In this document: in pieces, positions 19,801-31,260 of the stretch
Layout of the letters: the number at the start of each line of letters is the position of its first letter
Numbering within the stretch: position 1 is the first letter of the stretch
DNA from: Thalassia testudinum
Taxonomy: Eukaryota > Streptophyta > Magnoliopsida > Alismatales > Hydrocharitaceae
DNA: 64,000 nt
Direction of reading: 5' to 3'
Assembly (NCBI GenBank): GCA_037157565.1
Contig: JAZHRO010000073.1
Location: 97,876,001 to 97,940,000, forward strand
Notes under the pieces: model-generated
Databases searched by the model: none
Seen by the model: only the letters and a program-made list of their open reading frames with translations
Told to the model about the DNA's origin: nothing
Position numbers and translations under genes: made by a program

Positions 19801-21369
19801 ATGGCTTAGCCAGTTGAGGAAGAAAACAATCTGGAGCACCAGCTCCAGCAACTCAATGACCTCTTCCAAAACTTTGTGCACCCACCACAGCGTCCTATGA
19901 TGCGGGAGCATTATAATCTTGCTGCGGTGGCCATTGAGCCTCGAGTCAGAATCCCGACTGGAGGACCTGATTCCGAATTGAAGTCCAATATGATTCATGC
20001 TATACCTAAATTCCATGGGCTTAATTCCGAAGATCCCTTCCAGCACATCAAGCAGCTAAAGCATCTGGCCCAAACTTTTGGGTCAGATGCACAAAATCGG
20101 GATATTCTTCTCATGAAGATGTTCTCCTTCTCTCTTATGGACAAGGCCGCTCATTGGTATCAAACCCAGACCTGGCCGATCAACACTTGGGAAGAACTTC
20201 AGTCCGAATTTTTGAAAAAGTTCTTTTTTGTTGGTCGGACCAATGCCTTGCGCCATCAGATTACTCACTTCACTCAGCAAACAGGGGAACCTCTCCATGA
20301 GGCATGGGATCGCTATCAGGATCTCATGAGAAAGTGCCCCCATCACGGATTTCCTAAATGGGAACAAGTCCAATCCTTTTACCAGGGACTCCGTGAAGAC
20401 ATCCGTCTTTTCGCCAATGCAACCTGCGGAGGGAATATCATGGGTCAACATGAGGACACTGTGTGAGAGATTCTCGAAAACATGTGCGAGAACTCCATCA
20501 ACAATGACTCCATGAGATTATTCAACAGGACGAATACCCATGTATCGATGAATCTTAGGGGAGCACATGAGACGCAGGGCCTGTTTGCATCAGTCGACCT
20601 GGGATTAATGGTCAGTTGATTGGACAACGTCTAAATCATTGAAAAGAAGGTGGATGAGCTAACTCAGCACCTGCAGCGAGCCACCTCTGCGCATAGCTCT
20701 TTTGCACAGCCTCCTTCCACGCGGGAGACTGTGCAAAACATTCTCCATCGATCTTCTCCTGGGATGGATCCATATCCATCATCTGATTCTCGGATCGGAG
20801 GGTCATCCGATCCCTTCTATACCAGCCCGGGGAATTCCATTCCCCCTTTCTATGACTCTCTGGAGGTTCCTCAGACCTGCGAGGACCTCAACACCATCCA
20901 GAACGACCCATTCTCCAACACCTATAACCCTGGATGGCGAAACCATCCCAACTTTCAGTGGGCGGGAAATTCCCAAACCCAAAGACCACCCTTTCAGCCC
21001 CGTCCACAACCCCCTCGTCCTTACCAGCCGCCTCAGCCTCGGCCCAACCCTACTTATCCATCAGGGCCAAATCAGGATCAAATGTCCCTTATCCTTCAGA
21101 CTCTGGCTGACATTCAAAGAACGAATGCGGCTATCCAAAAACAACACAAGGACGAACTTACAGAGGTCCGAAATCAACTGGCCCAGTTGGCAAATTCTCG
21201 CCAGCCAGACACTCTTCCTTCCCAACCTCTTCCTAACCCAAATAACGTGCCAACACAACGGCGCGTTATGAACCCAAACCCGGGCCAAGCCCATATGATT
21301 TATCAGGCCCCCTCTGTTCCTTCACCCGACGGGATGGAGGCTTCCACTTCTTTTGCAGGCTATCAGTAG
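19801..21369 (+). pseudogene. gag: Gag of element C
   Basis: The start is ATG at 19801, supported by the aligned ATG of E at 48209. Codon 3 is TAG where E has CAA, and the next long open stretch begins at 19876. The capsid core shows IPKFHGLNSEDPFQHIKQL, DKAAHWYQT and EFLKKFF. Further stops are TGA 20464-20466 (E has TGG), TGA 20617-20619, TAA 20632-20634 and TAG 21367-21369 (E has CAG). All are in one frame. A proline/glutamine-rich segment follows the NDPFSNTYNPGWRNHPNF block, which A also has. No zinc knuckle is seen. It would form the particle that packages element RNA. Confidence 0.9.
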
Positions 21370-22227
21370 CAACCCATCTTACCCAATCCCAATCAAAACC
21401 AGGCAGGACTTAATTCCGTGACAACCCGTAGTGGTAAGGAAACCCAAGATCCACCTTATCCAAACCACTCCAAGCCTGGTAGTGATCCCAAGCCTAGGAT
21501 GGTAATCCAGGACGTTCCCATCCCTGTCCCAGATCAAAGACCTGGACCTATCCTAGAAGAACCAACCAAGGTCTCATTTCCCGAGGCCTTGACCAAGGGA
21601 AAGAAGACTACCAAGCCCGAGGCACCTGAGGAGGGCATGGTCAAGCTCTTTGAGCAGGTCCACATAAACATTCCCTTGATGGATGCAATCCACCACGTAC
21701 CAGCTTACGCACGATTCTTAAAGAATGTGTGTACACCCCAGCGTAAGCCGCAAACCAAGAGTAGGAATCCAATTGTTTTGTCAGAGAAAGCCAGCTCTGT
21801 AATCCTAAGCAGACTCCCACCCAAGGCTAATGATCCTGGTACTCCCCTGATTTCCTGCAAGATAGGTGATACCCAATTTGATAGAGCATTGCTAGACTTG
21901 GGTGCTTCCATAAATTTGATACCCACATCCTTACTTAACCATCTAGAAGAATCTGAGCTCAAACCAACTGAGGTGACATTACAATTAGCAGATCGATCTA
22001 TAAAGTCACCTAAAGGGATTCTCGAGGATGTTATTGTGAGAGTGAGGGATTTCTACTTTCCTGTAGACTTTATAGTCTTAGACATGGATGCACCTGAGAA
22101 CCCTAACGATACACCAATCATTCTAGGGAGACCTTTCTTGGCTACTGCTAGAGCCAACATTAGCTGTGAGGAGGGCCAAATAGAGCTCAAATTTGGGAAT
22201 CAAACCCTAAAAATTGATATATTTTAG
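21370..22227 (+). CDS. Gag C-terminus and aspartic protease of element C
   Basis: The stretch 21418-22227 is open in the gag frame. It starts with the TTRSGKETQDPPYPN block, then VHINIPLMDAI and VPAYARFLKNVC, which precede protease in Athila-type elements. The protease has KANDPGTPLISC and the active site LLDLGASINLIP (about 21890-21925). The flap side carries LQLADRSIKSPKGILEDV, and the fold ends with IILGRPFLATARA. The catalytic triplet is DLG rather than DT/SG, as is usual in this clade. Protease would cleave the Gag-Pol precursor inside the particle. It ends in TAG 22225-22227. Confidence 0.9.
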   Translation, partial: QPILPNPNQNQAGLNSVTTRSGKETQDPPYPNHSKPGSDPKPRMVIQDVPIPVPDQRPGPILEEPTKVSFPEALTKGKKTTKPEAPEEGMVKLFEQVHINIPLMDAIHHVPAYARFLKNVCTPQRKPQTKSRNPIVLSEKASSVILSRLPPKANDPGTPLISCKIGDTQFDRALLDLGASINLIPTSLLNHLEESELKPTEVTLQLADRSIKSPKGILEDVIVRVRDFYFPVDFIVLDMDAPENPNDTPIILGRPFLATARANISCEEGQIELKFGNQTLKIDIF

Positions 22228-22471
22228 GCCCAACAAGGAATCAATTGCGGTGTCATCGAACAGATTTGTGACATTAGGGCTTTGGTTGATGAAACACACT
22301 TCCAGAATGACCTGATTATACCTCATCAACTACAGAAAGATCTTGACCCACAGAGGAGTCAAATCCAGATTTGGACAACTCAGTAGCTCCTACCCTTGAA
22401 TCTCACGTCTATTCTGAACCACCCGCCGCTGCTGATAACTCCATCCTCGAACTAAAGCCCTTCCTGCTCAC
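22228..22471 (+). other. Protease-RT linker of C, with two frameshifts
   Basis: Translated pieces in successive frames resemble the acidic linker upstream of RT in E. The frame changes near 22355 and again near 22470, where a C appears lost in the run before TTCCTGCTCAC. Confidence 0.65.
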
Positions 22472-25344
22472 TTGAAATACATCTTTCTAGGTTCTAATCA
22501 GACCCTTCCTGTGATTATTAATTCCAACCTCAATCCCGAACAGGAATCCTGTCTAATTGCCGTCCTCCAGCAACATCGCAGAGCCATCGGGTGGACTCTC
22601 GATGATCTGACTGGAATAAGTCCCTCTTATTGCACTCATCATATCTATTCAAAAGAGGGCGCACGACCTTCTCGTGAAATGCAGAGACACTGGAACCCCA
22701 ATCTGCAGGAGGTCATGAAAAAGGAGATCATCAAGTGGTTAGATGCCTGGATCATCTACCCGATCTCCGATAGTCGTTGGGTGAGCCCAATTCAGGTCGT
22801 GCCTAAAAAGGCAGGACTCACCACTATAATGACTGAAACTAGAGAAGTCATTCCTACCCGATTAGCCAACTCGTGGAGAGTTTGTATAGATTACCGCCGA
22901 CTTAATTCCTCCACGAAGAAGGTTCATTTCCCACTACCCTTCATCGATCAAATTCTCGAGAAACTAGCGGGAAATAGATTCTTTTGCTTTCTTGACGGGT
23001 ACTCCGGTTACAACCAGGTGGCAATCCATCCTGAGGACCAAGAGAAGACCATGTTCACCTGCCCCTTCGGAACGTACGCATTCCGAAGGATGCCTTTTGG
23101 TCTCTGCAATGCACCCGCTACTTTTCAGCGGTGCATGCTTGCCATATTCTCAGATATGGAGGTGACTATCTGGAAGTCTTCATGGATGACTTTTCAATTT
23201 TTGGAGCATCATTTGACGATTGCCTCCAACACTTGGTCCAAATACTCAGGCGATGCATCGATGTAAATTTGGTTCTTTCCTGGGAAAAGAGCCATTTCAT
23301 GGTGCCTGAGGGAATTGTCCTGGGACATTTAATTTCGGAGAAGGTCATCCAAGTGGATCGAGCTAAGGTTGATATGATCTCTCGCTTTCCTATGCCTAGC
23401 TCGATCAGGGACATCCGTTCTTTTCTGGGGCATGTCGGTTTTTACCGTCGATTCATTCCTGATTTCTCAAAAATCGCACGCTCCTTGACTTCTCTTTCCT
23501 CTAAGGATGTACCCTTTGAAATCTCCAAGGAATGCACACTAGCCTTTGAAAACCTTCGTGACCGAGTCACCCAAGCACCTATCCTACAATCCCCTAACTG
23601 GTCTCAACCCTTTGAGATCATGTGTGATGCATCTGATTTCGCTGTAGGAGCAGTCCTGGGGCAGAAAGCTGACAGGAAACCCGTGGTCATCTACTACGCT
23701 AGCAAGACACTTGACGAGGCTCAGCCTAACTACACGGTTACGGAGAAAGAGCTGCTAGCCATAGTATTTTCCCTTGAAAAATTCCGATCGTATCTCCTGG
23801 GTTCCCACGTCATCATCTACTTGGATCACATGGCTGTAAGGCATCTCCTTGCCAAGAAGGACGCGAAGCACCGACTAATTCGATGGATCTTGCTGTTGCA
23901 AGAATTCGATCTCGAGATTCGCGACAAGGCGAGAAGGCAGAATGTGGTAGCCGACCATTTGTCCCGTCTTCCTTCTGAGATTATCAACCCTTCCGGACCC
24001 ATCACGGAGCATTTTCCTGATGAACACCTTCTGACTATTGGTACTAGACTTCCATGGTTTGCTGATATAGTAAACTACTTGGCATCTCATCAGATCCCAT
24101 CTGATTGGCCGAAGGCCAAGAAAGACAAATTGCACTCTGATACTAAGTATTACATCTGGGAAGACCCGTACCTTTTCCGCATAGGTGTTGATCAAATCAT
24201 CCGGAGATGTATCCCGGAAGAAGAAATCAACAATATTCTTTCTTTCCGCCATGACCAGGCATGCGGTGGCCATTTCTCTGGGCATAAAACCGCATCAAAA
24301 GTCCTCCAGTGCGGCTTTTACTGGCTCACACTGTTCAAAGACGCATGCAGACACTGCAAGGCATGCAGTCGTTGCCAGACCTTGGGCAACATGAGCTATC
24401 GCGACATGATGCCTTTGCAGCCAATTCTCGTATGCGAAATCTTTGATGTTTGGGGAATTGATTTTATGGCCCCCTTTCCTGTTTCGGATGGTTTCGAATA
24501 CATTCTACTGGTTGTGGACTATGTGTCCAAATGGATCGAAGCCATACCGACCCGAACCTGTGATCACAAAATCGTTCTCAAATTCATTCATCAAAACATT
24601 TTCTCAAGGTTCGAGATTCCTCGTGCTATAATCTTTGATGGGGGGACCCATTTCACAAACGCTCTGTTTAGGTTACTGATGACCAAATACGGGGTGTCTC
24701 ACCGAATCTCTACTCCTTACCACCCCCAAACTAATGGTCTAGCTGAGCTGTCAAATCGGGAGATCAAGAAAATCCTGCAGGTCACTGTTCGGCCTGATAG
24801 GAAGGACTGGTCGTCCCGACTTCTGGAAGCCTTGTGGGCCTATAGGACCGCCCACAAAACCCAATTAGGCATGTCTCCCTTTAGACTGGTGTACGGGAAG
24901 GCGTGTCACCTTCCCGTCGAACTGGAGCATAAAGCCTATTGGGCAGTACGGAACTATAATCTAGATCTTTCGAAGGCTGGAACCCACAGAAAACTTCAAA
25001 TTAGTGAGATCGATGAATTACGCTTAGATGCGTATGAGAACTCGCGAATCTACAAGGAGCGGGTTAAAGCCTTCCATGACAAGCATATCTCAAGAAAGAT
25101 CTTTCCTCCTGGTCAGAAGGTCCTACTCTTTGATGCCCGACTCAAACTTTTCCCTGGAATGTTGCGATCCAAGTGGGTCGGACCATACTTGGTCCGACAG
25201 ATTTTTGGAAATGGAGCCATCGAAATCAGTCCGCTCAGCCACAACTCCGAACCTTTCATCGTGAACAGTCAGAGACTCAAGCCGTTCATTGATGTAACTT
25301 CTACTGATTTGGCTGAATCATCTTATATCCTCCATTCCCCTTGA
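22472..25344 (+). CDS. pol: Pol of element C: RT, RNase H and integrase (one frameshift)
   Basis: The first part (22472 to about 23157) has [19 protein letters not shown] and [30 protein letters not shown] and [15 protein letters not shown] follow. A single-base loss near 23157-23160 moves the rest into the frame open from 23131. FMDDF is at about 23178, RNase H CDAS at about 23624, TEKELLA near 23745 and VADHLSRL near 23950. The integrase HHCC region spans about 24250-24380 ([15 protein letters not shown]). DDE residues lie in GIDFM (about 24459), IFDGG (about 24640) and GLAELSNRE (about 24743). The GPY/F module is [10 protein letters not shown] (about 25172-25200). No chromodomain is visible. 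The frame ends TCCCCTTGA. Apart from the shift this is the most complete pol in the window. Confidence 0.92.
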
Positions 25345-25590
25345 GCTTATTGCGCCTAGCCGATGGCGTAAAACTCAGTGCTTAACGGGTGGCAGCCCAT
25401 CATTTTCCTTGAAAACCTAAAACCTTTTTGAAACCTTTGTGCACTTAAGGTTTGCCCTTATAGATAGCTGACTCCACCTCAGATGCTTGCATCTGGGATT
25501 AAAAATCATCCGCAATAATCATCCCGACCCATTCACTCATGAAAACATCTGTCTAAGGAATGAACTAAGTAAATAAAAACCCCCTAAGTC

Positions 25591-25629
25591 ACAATGAGGA
25601 CATTGCAAACCTTAGGCATGGGGGGGTAT
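25591..25629 (+). other. Conserved internal G-rich polypurine tract (C)
   Basis: ACAATGAGGACATTGCAA precedes CCTTAGGCATGGGGGGGTA, 1.28 kb before the 3' LTR. It is nearly identical to the blocks in B and E. Confidence 0.8.
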
Positions 25630-26310
25630 AAAAGTGCAAAACTTGTAAGAAAAGGTTTTAAACAAAAAAATTCACATATGCCAAAAACACCATAAAAAAG
25701 AAAAAAAGAAAAAAAATAAAAGAATAAGAGGAGAAAGGAAATTTTATGGGAGAAGGAAAAGAAACAAAATGAAAAAGGAGCGCAAAAATAAAAGAAAAGA
25801 GTGATAGTCATTAGTAAGAAACTAAGGAATTGACCTAAGTTCTAGACCTCATTCAAGAAAAGAAATGAAAAGTGCATGGTGAGATTAGTAAGAACACAAA
25901 CCTTAGGCATTCTTGGACAGACTCTTAGTACCCATTAAGATCTAGACATTCCTCAAGAGGTTGAGGAAAATGAAAAGCTTAAGTATTAGGTCCAAGGTTT
26001 AGGGAGTATTTGGCCTCATTAACTAACTTTTGATTTACGGGACTCAGTAACCTAAGCACCCTAACCTCACACACAGCCTGGTTCAGTAAGTGTAAAAATC
26101 AAAATCATGCAGAAGCATCGCAAAATTCTGAAAAATACACCTAGAGTAGGAGCGGCCGATCAACACAAGTTGATTTGGATGAGTTCCCAGTGCGGAGAGG
26201 TGGGAAAGCCCCCTCGAAGATGCGTAACAAAATATCATCTCCTCGGTGCTTGTCTCTTAGGATATTTACATATCCTACTGGGGGCATGTAAGCACTCTGT
26301 TGGTTCAGGT

Positions 26311-26465
26311 TCCATGGATGGCATTACCATGAAGTGTCAATTGCCAGGGTCTGGATTCGGCTACGGAACACCATGGATGGGATTATCTCGAAATCTCAAT
26401 AGCCAGGGTTCCGGGGGTTGCCATGGGAGGTGCTATCTTGAAGCATTGATTGCCAGGAACCCTTG
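26311..26465 (+). repeat. Three-unit tandem repeat in the C post-pol region
   Basis: Units at about 26311-26369, 26370-26419 and 26420-26465 share CCATGG(A/G), a TTA(T/C)C block, a GAA block and GCCAGG(G). They match B and E unit for unit. Confidence 0.75.
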
Positions 26466-27698
26466 AGGATTGATGATGGGAGCAAGGAATCTGATACAAA
26501 CCATGTTGAAAAGCCAATCCTAAGCTAAAATTAGAAAGAAAAAAAGAGAGAGAAAACTCTCCAAACAGAAAAATTTTCTATCTCTCTCTTTTACAAAATG
26601 CACTGCAAACTGAGCCAGGGCTAAAATCATTTCAAGCACGGGTGCTTTAACCACAAAGTCCAATAGACCTTAGGTTAGTTCTTGTGGGCCTTAAAAACCT
26701 TTGCTAAGGACTGAGGCTGAGGCTAGACAGATCTGGATCTTGGTTGGTACTAGAGTACCTTTTAGGCCAATGGTCAGCATTCTAACCTAATCTAAGTTCA
26801 AATGAAAAAAGCACTTATCTGAAATTATTAAAAATATCATGGTCTAGAACAAAGGTTAAACCTTAAGTTTCTGTTGAGGGACTAGCAAAAGCTAGGCATG
26901 GGGGTATGATGAGAACTGCATCATGAACCCTAACTAGCACAATCTAACCTAGATATGCACAATCTAACTCAAAGAAAGGCTTGACTCAGAGAATTCTGAG
27001 TTTAAGAAGAAAATAAGTCATAAGGGGTAAAAATGCAATTTCACCAACACAATCTGTGAACGGGGTAACTCAGGGTCCAAACATGGGTCAAACTAACATA
27101 ATAAGAAGGAAAGTGGGATGATCTGATCCAACAAGGGCTACAGCAAATCCAAGGAATTAGATGACATTCTATAACTCTAAAACAAACCCACTTCAATTCA
27201 CGAGGTTCGAGGTAGGGTAAAAATCGACTAAGCCCTCTAAAATTCATAGAAAAATAATCTCTACGGATTAGAACCTTCAATTTGGCCTTGGAAACCCATT
27301 TTGACCTACATTGAGAACCATGCCCAATTAGTGATTTAATTTGGGTTTTTACGTAAATTGGCTGATCAAACAAGGTCATACCTAGAAATAAAATTCACCA
27401 TTAAAATCCTTAGGTCCAATTTAGTCATGCATAAAAACTTGAGCCTAAGAAGAAACCTTCTTGACCGACTTTGCAATTTGGTCCTCATCTATTACTTTTT
27501 GACCCTCAACTTTCGAAACCCGTGCATTTTGGCCCCTGGTTTCTTCGTCATCCTTTGCGTTCAAGTCCCTCCTGCAAGTCTTTGCGTAGCGCCATGCTCC
27601 GGCGACTTTGCGCGGAGCATGGTGCCGCACAGGGTGAGGGAGGTGTCCTGCAGATTGAACGCGGTGTGGACACCGCCATGCCATCTGTCGACGCCCAC

Positions 27699-27724
27699 AC
27701 CTTCCGTGCGAACGCACGGAAGGT
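27699..27724. repeat. Perfect 12-bp-arm palindrome in the 3' LTR of C
   Basis: ACCTTCCGTGCG, AA, CGCACGGAAGGT. The 5' LTR copy (16691-16716) has one mismatch between the arms. It lies about 75 bp upstream of the TATA box at 27798. Confidence 0.85.
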
Positions 27725-27797
27725 ATGGGTCACACTTCCACCCATTTTCCGGCGAGGGAGGCACGTCGCCTCCCTGCGCCCACCCGTCCGCCACCAC

Positions 27798-27807
27798 CTT
27801 TATAAGG
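27798..27807 (+). promoter_or_regulatory. TATA box of the C 3' LTR
   Basis: CTTTATAAGG, identical to 16790-16799. Confidence 0.55.
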
Positions 27808-29713
27808 ACCAGCGTCGCTTGCCGATTCTCCCAGCTTGGTCCTGACGAAGAAAACCCTAACCCTTCCTCTCTTCCCACTCCGACAGAAACCCACCAGCTC
27901 CGGCGGCCCCTCCTCCTCCGTCTTGTCGCTTTGCTGCAATACCAGTAGCAGAGCCACCTTCGCTTGATCTTCCCGCATCGCGCTGTACCCAGCACGCGCC
28001 CTCCTGCTCTCTTCCTCGCCGTCGCTCTCCCCCTCTGGGTGTTTCTTCTCCGGCCTCAGTCGGTACGATTGCCACCCTGCTCCGGCCCCCTTCATCCCTA
28101 TAGGTAAGTAACAGTTATTTCCCTTCCTCCCCTCTTTCTTTTCCCCAACTTAATTCGCTCAATTACCCCTCGATCGCACCTGACCTCCCTCACCTTCTCC
28201 ATCTTCGGCCACTCTCCGGCGAGTTTCCCCCATCAATCCACCACTCCACACAACTCGCCACCTACCCCAAAAGCTCTGCCTCACCTCACTCGACAGCCCC
28301 CGCCCCTCCACTGCCACTCCACACCTCCACAACACTCCCTCGATCAAACCCATTTTTTCGGTTGCAGTTGGACCTAGGGCTGCTGCCAGGCACTGCCCTG
28401 CAACCTGCTACACCCTGCATTACCTTCGTCATGCCACGGCAAAGGTCCCTTTGTGGTCTGATTAGGCCGAGAGGCCCTGTTTGTGTTCGGCAGATCTTCA
28501 GCCCCGGCCGCCATTGGCGACAAGGCGAGGAGCTTCCAAGCGAGCTCCAGGCCCTGAAGTAGTAGGATTCCAGCTGAGGCGAACTGGAGGGACTTGGGCG
28601 AAGGCTGGCAGCTGGTTTGCGAAGAGGAACGAGGACGCAGCTGCTGAGGCCAGGTCGTGCCTTCCTGCGGGTGTGCGTGTGCAAGGGACAAAGTTTAGTC
28701 CCACATCGTGGGATTTCAAAGCGCCGCACCCATTTAAGTTGATTTTGTGTTTTCACTTAAGCGCCTCAGAACACGGGGTGAGGTCCCCTTGCCCACTCGC
28801 CTGCCTCATCCGTGACCCACGCCACGCGGACCTGGCCGACCGGTTTACCCAGCACTCCTCGCACACCACCCACGCCGGTGCGCCTGGTCACGGGTACGCT
28901 ACCCGACCCGATAACCCGGCTTTAGGAGAGCTTCCTATGAGCGGCTTACAGAGAGAGAGAGACATGAGGGTAGAGGGAAGGGTTAGGTTTTATTGTGGTT
29001 TGTGTAGGGACAAGGTGCGAGGGAAGAAAGTTCACCACTTGGCCACAGGAAGAAGAAGAGGAGCGGAAGAAGAAGCTCTGAAGAAGCCTTGCAGCTGAGC
29101 AAGGCAGAAGACCAAGGAAGAAGAAGCAGGAAGAAGAAGAAGAGGAGCGGAAGAAGAAAGAGCATCAAAGGAAGAAAAGAGAGGGGAAGCACTGTAGCAG
29201 ACCACCGTTTAAGTCATCTGATTGTGATATCAGACGACGGATAAAGCCTCAGAGGAGATAAAGTAGAGAAGAAGAAAAAAGAAAAGAAAAGGTTCCGCGG
29301 AAGAAGAAAGAAAGAAGAAGCAAGAAAGAAGATAAACTGAAGGAGAAAGGAAATGGAAGACAAGCAGAAGAACTAAAGGCAACCAGAAGACCAATGAAGA
29401 AGACCCGTAAAGAAGAAGAGAAAAAGAAGAGAAGAAGAAGACAAGCAAAGAGAGAAAGAAGAGAAGAAGAAAAAGCCAAAAGACAGAAGTCTATTTCTCC
29501 CTCTTTCTCTCTCTCTTATTTTTGTAATATAGAAACATTGTACTTCTAGAATTCCAGTAGCTCCCTGAGTTCGACCTCGGGAAAACTATTTCCGAGTAAA
29601 ATTGTAATGGTACCGACAACCGTAGCTGTCTCATTGTATACCACAACGACACTTCTGTAATAAGCATTTAAACAAACTAAGACTAGCCACGGTTGGGAAA
29701 ACTGCCACCATTA

Positions 29714-30071
29714 AATAGCTCTTGTCCTAGTAGTTCCAAGACCTCTATATGCGTGCTTCAGTGCAACAAAAAAGCAAAGTGTGCATACATTGAAAAAAAA
29801 TGTTTTTAATTTTGAATCGCAACGCAATGTCTCAATTCAAGTCCTTAATTTTTGGTGTTCCTCCTTAACTTAAAGTCCTTTTTCGATAAAATATGTGACA
29901 ACTTGTTTGTTCTTTTCAATTCAATTAGGTGGTCTTGCAATTAAATCCAAATGCACATGTGTGAACAATATAGAATGCAAAGAAAGAGGACATACCTTTC
30001 CTCCAGAAATTAGCAATGCAAGATGCATGCAAATGCAAGCAAAATAAATCTAGAGGTTGCTCATTCACACC
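29714..30071 (-). mobile_element. Element D, leader fragment between C and F
   Basis: After the C TSD the sequence matches the A leader from about 6486 onward (CTCTTGTCCTAG, then GAATCGCA, then AAATAAATCTAGAGG). It stops at the F insertion and resumes at 39144. D is the same family as A; its gag and pol would lie left of the window, beyond B. Confidence 0.85.
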
Positions 30072-30778
30072 TGATCGGGTGTGTTTTGCGTGTTAGAAAT
30101 TGAGGTTACAAGTAACCCATCGTCGTAGTTGCAAACCACGTCGATCAGATAAAATTTATACCGAAACTTGAAGGGAGTCCCGGGTCGAACACAAGGAGGC
30201 GACGTTTACTTTACTTGAAAACCATGCTTCGTTTTGTTTCTTTTTGGTATTTTGGGGTTTTGTTATTTTTTTGTATTTTTGAAATAAAAGAAAACAAGCA
30301 AACATATGACAAGATAGAGATGTGGAACAAATATGATATATATTACTTCCAATGTCAATTACAAGAAACTATGAAAGCATATAAAGAGAGGAAGGTGAGA
30401 GGAAATCTCCCGAATCGGCTGTTCGGTGAGACAACAGCGCCTGGCGGAAGCTCGGACGAAGGAGGTGAGGAGCGGGATGACGGAGGTGAGATGCTGGAGG
30501 ACATCAGGTTGAGGAAAGCATCGACATAGCTCTGGAATGGAGGTGAGAAGACGAAGTTGATCTACTACCGGAATGGAGGTGGGAGGACGGCTCCAAGGTG
30601 ACCTATGAAGGGAGATGGGAAGTTGGAGGAGTATTTGGTGGGTAGAGGTTCGCTACACTAATAGGCATCTTGGGAGCTTGAGAACAAGCTCTAATGGAGT
30701 GTTGGTAGGCTTGCTAGAGCTTAGGAGTAGGTGGGAGTAGAGTAGGTAGAGATTGCTTAGAAAGGAGGGGGTGTAGGT

Positions 30779-30788
30779 CCTTTTATAG
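30779..30788 (-). promoter_or_regulatory. TATA box of the F 3' LTR
   Basis: The minus strand reads CTATAAAAGG. The 5' LTR has TTATAAAAGG at 38233-38242. Confidence 0.6.
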
Positions 30789-31189
30789 TGGAGGAGAAGA
30801 GGCTAAAAATGGATAAAGGACCTTTAGCGACCTCCAGATCATCACTGGAAACATTGCTGTAGATAGCTCACCTCCACCCACACCCATAGTTGGCTCTGCT
30901 GGCTTGCAATGAAATAGTGACGGCTGTAAGCATCGCTGTCGGTCAGCCCAGCTGTCATTGAAATCTGGCGCCAACCACCCTTGCGGCTGTGCTGCGCTGC
31001 CCCACTCATCACGCGCACTGACTGCACGTGCCCTACTTTGTGCGCGTGTGCTATGCGCTGGCGTGCACGCTTGCTATGCTTCGGCGTGCACGTGCGTGCA
31101 TGCGTTGCCTTGCCATGCACTGTCGTGCGCGTGCACACGTGTGCTACCGTGCATTGGCGCTGCCGCTTCGCCTGCCCAATTACGAATTG

Positions 31190-31260
31190 GAGGGGCTGCT
31201 GGGATTCGAACCCGCGCCCCTCCTTTGCAAACCAGCGCTCCCACCATTGCGGCAATCCTT
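31190..31260 (-). other. tRNA-like module with pol III B-box in the F 3' LTR
   Basis: On the element sense strand there is a B-box GGTTCGAATCC (31202-31212). It is preceded by GGTTTGCAAAGG and AATGGTGGGAGCGC, laid out like the anticodon and D arms of a tRNA. The anticodon stem does not pair well, so this is not a working tRNA gene. The same module is at 38622-38690 and, diverged, at 42478-42550. Confidence 0.6.

Larger units (their letters stand above)
25345..26906 (+). other. Post-pol non-coding region of element C with terminal PPT
   Basis: No env-like gene is present. It contains the shared GATGGCGTAAAACTC/GGGTGGCAGCCC block (25358-25400), the internal G-tract, an A-rich stretch (25660-25800) and a conserved hairpin block (26150-26290, including GATCAACACAAGTTGATT and GGATATTTACATATCC). 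The triple repeat follows, then the PPT GCATGGGGGTA at 26896-26906 next to the LTR. Confidence 0.8.
15864..29713 (+). mobile_element. Element C: full-length Ty3/gypsy (Athila/Tat-like), 13.9 kb
   Basis: Structure: 5' LTR 15864-18713, PBS 18717, leader, gag 19801, protease, RT-RNaseH-IN to 25344, post-pol region, PPT and 3' LTR 26907-29713. AATAG flanks both ends. It is inserted in the leader of D, whose sequence resumes at 29714. The LTR pair is similar by eye, roughly nine differences in the last 230 bp, so this is one of the younger insertions. Confidence 0.95.
26907..29713 (+). repeat. 3' LTR of element C (about 2807 bp)
   Basis: It starts TGATGAGAAC after the PPT and ends CCATTA, followed by AATAG and then D sequence. 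It differs from the 5' LTR by scattered substitutions and small indels, including a 24-bp loss near 27665 and a shorter segment near 26950. Confidence 0.93.

Noticed and set aside
25345..26906. Possible env-like gene after integrase, as in some Athila elements
   Set aside because: No open frame, signal peptide or membrane segment is present here or in B and E. The conserved features are non-coding.
31190..31260. Functional tRNA gene
   Set aside because: The B-box is good, but the anticodon stem does not pair and the acceptor arms are absent. It is repeated with the LTR.
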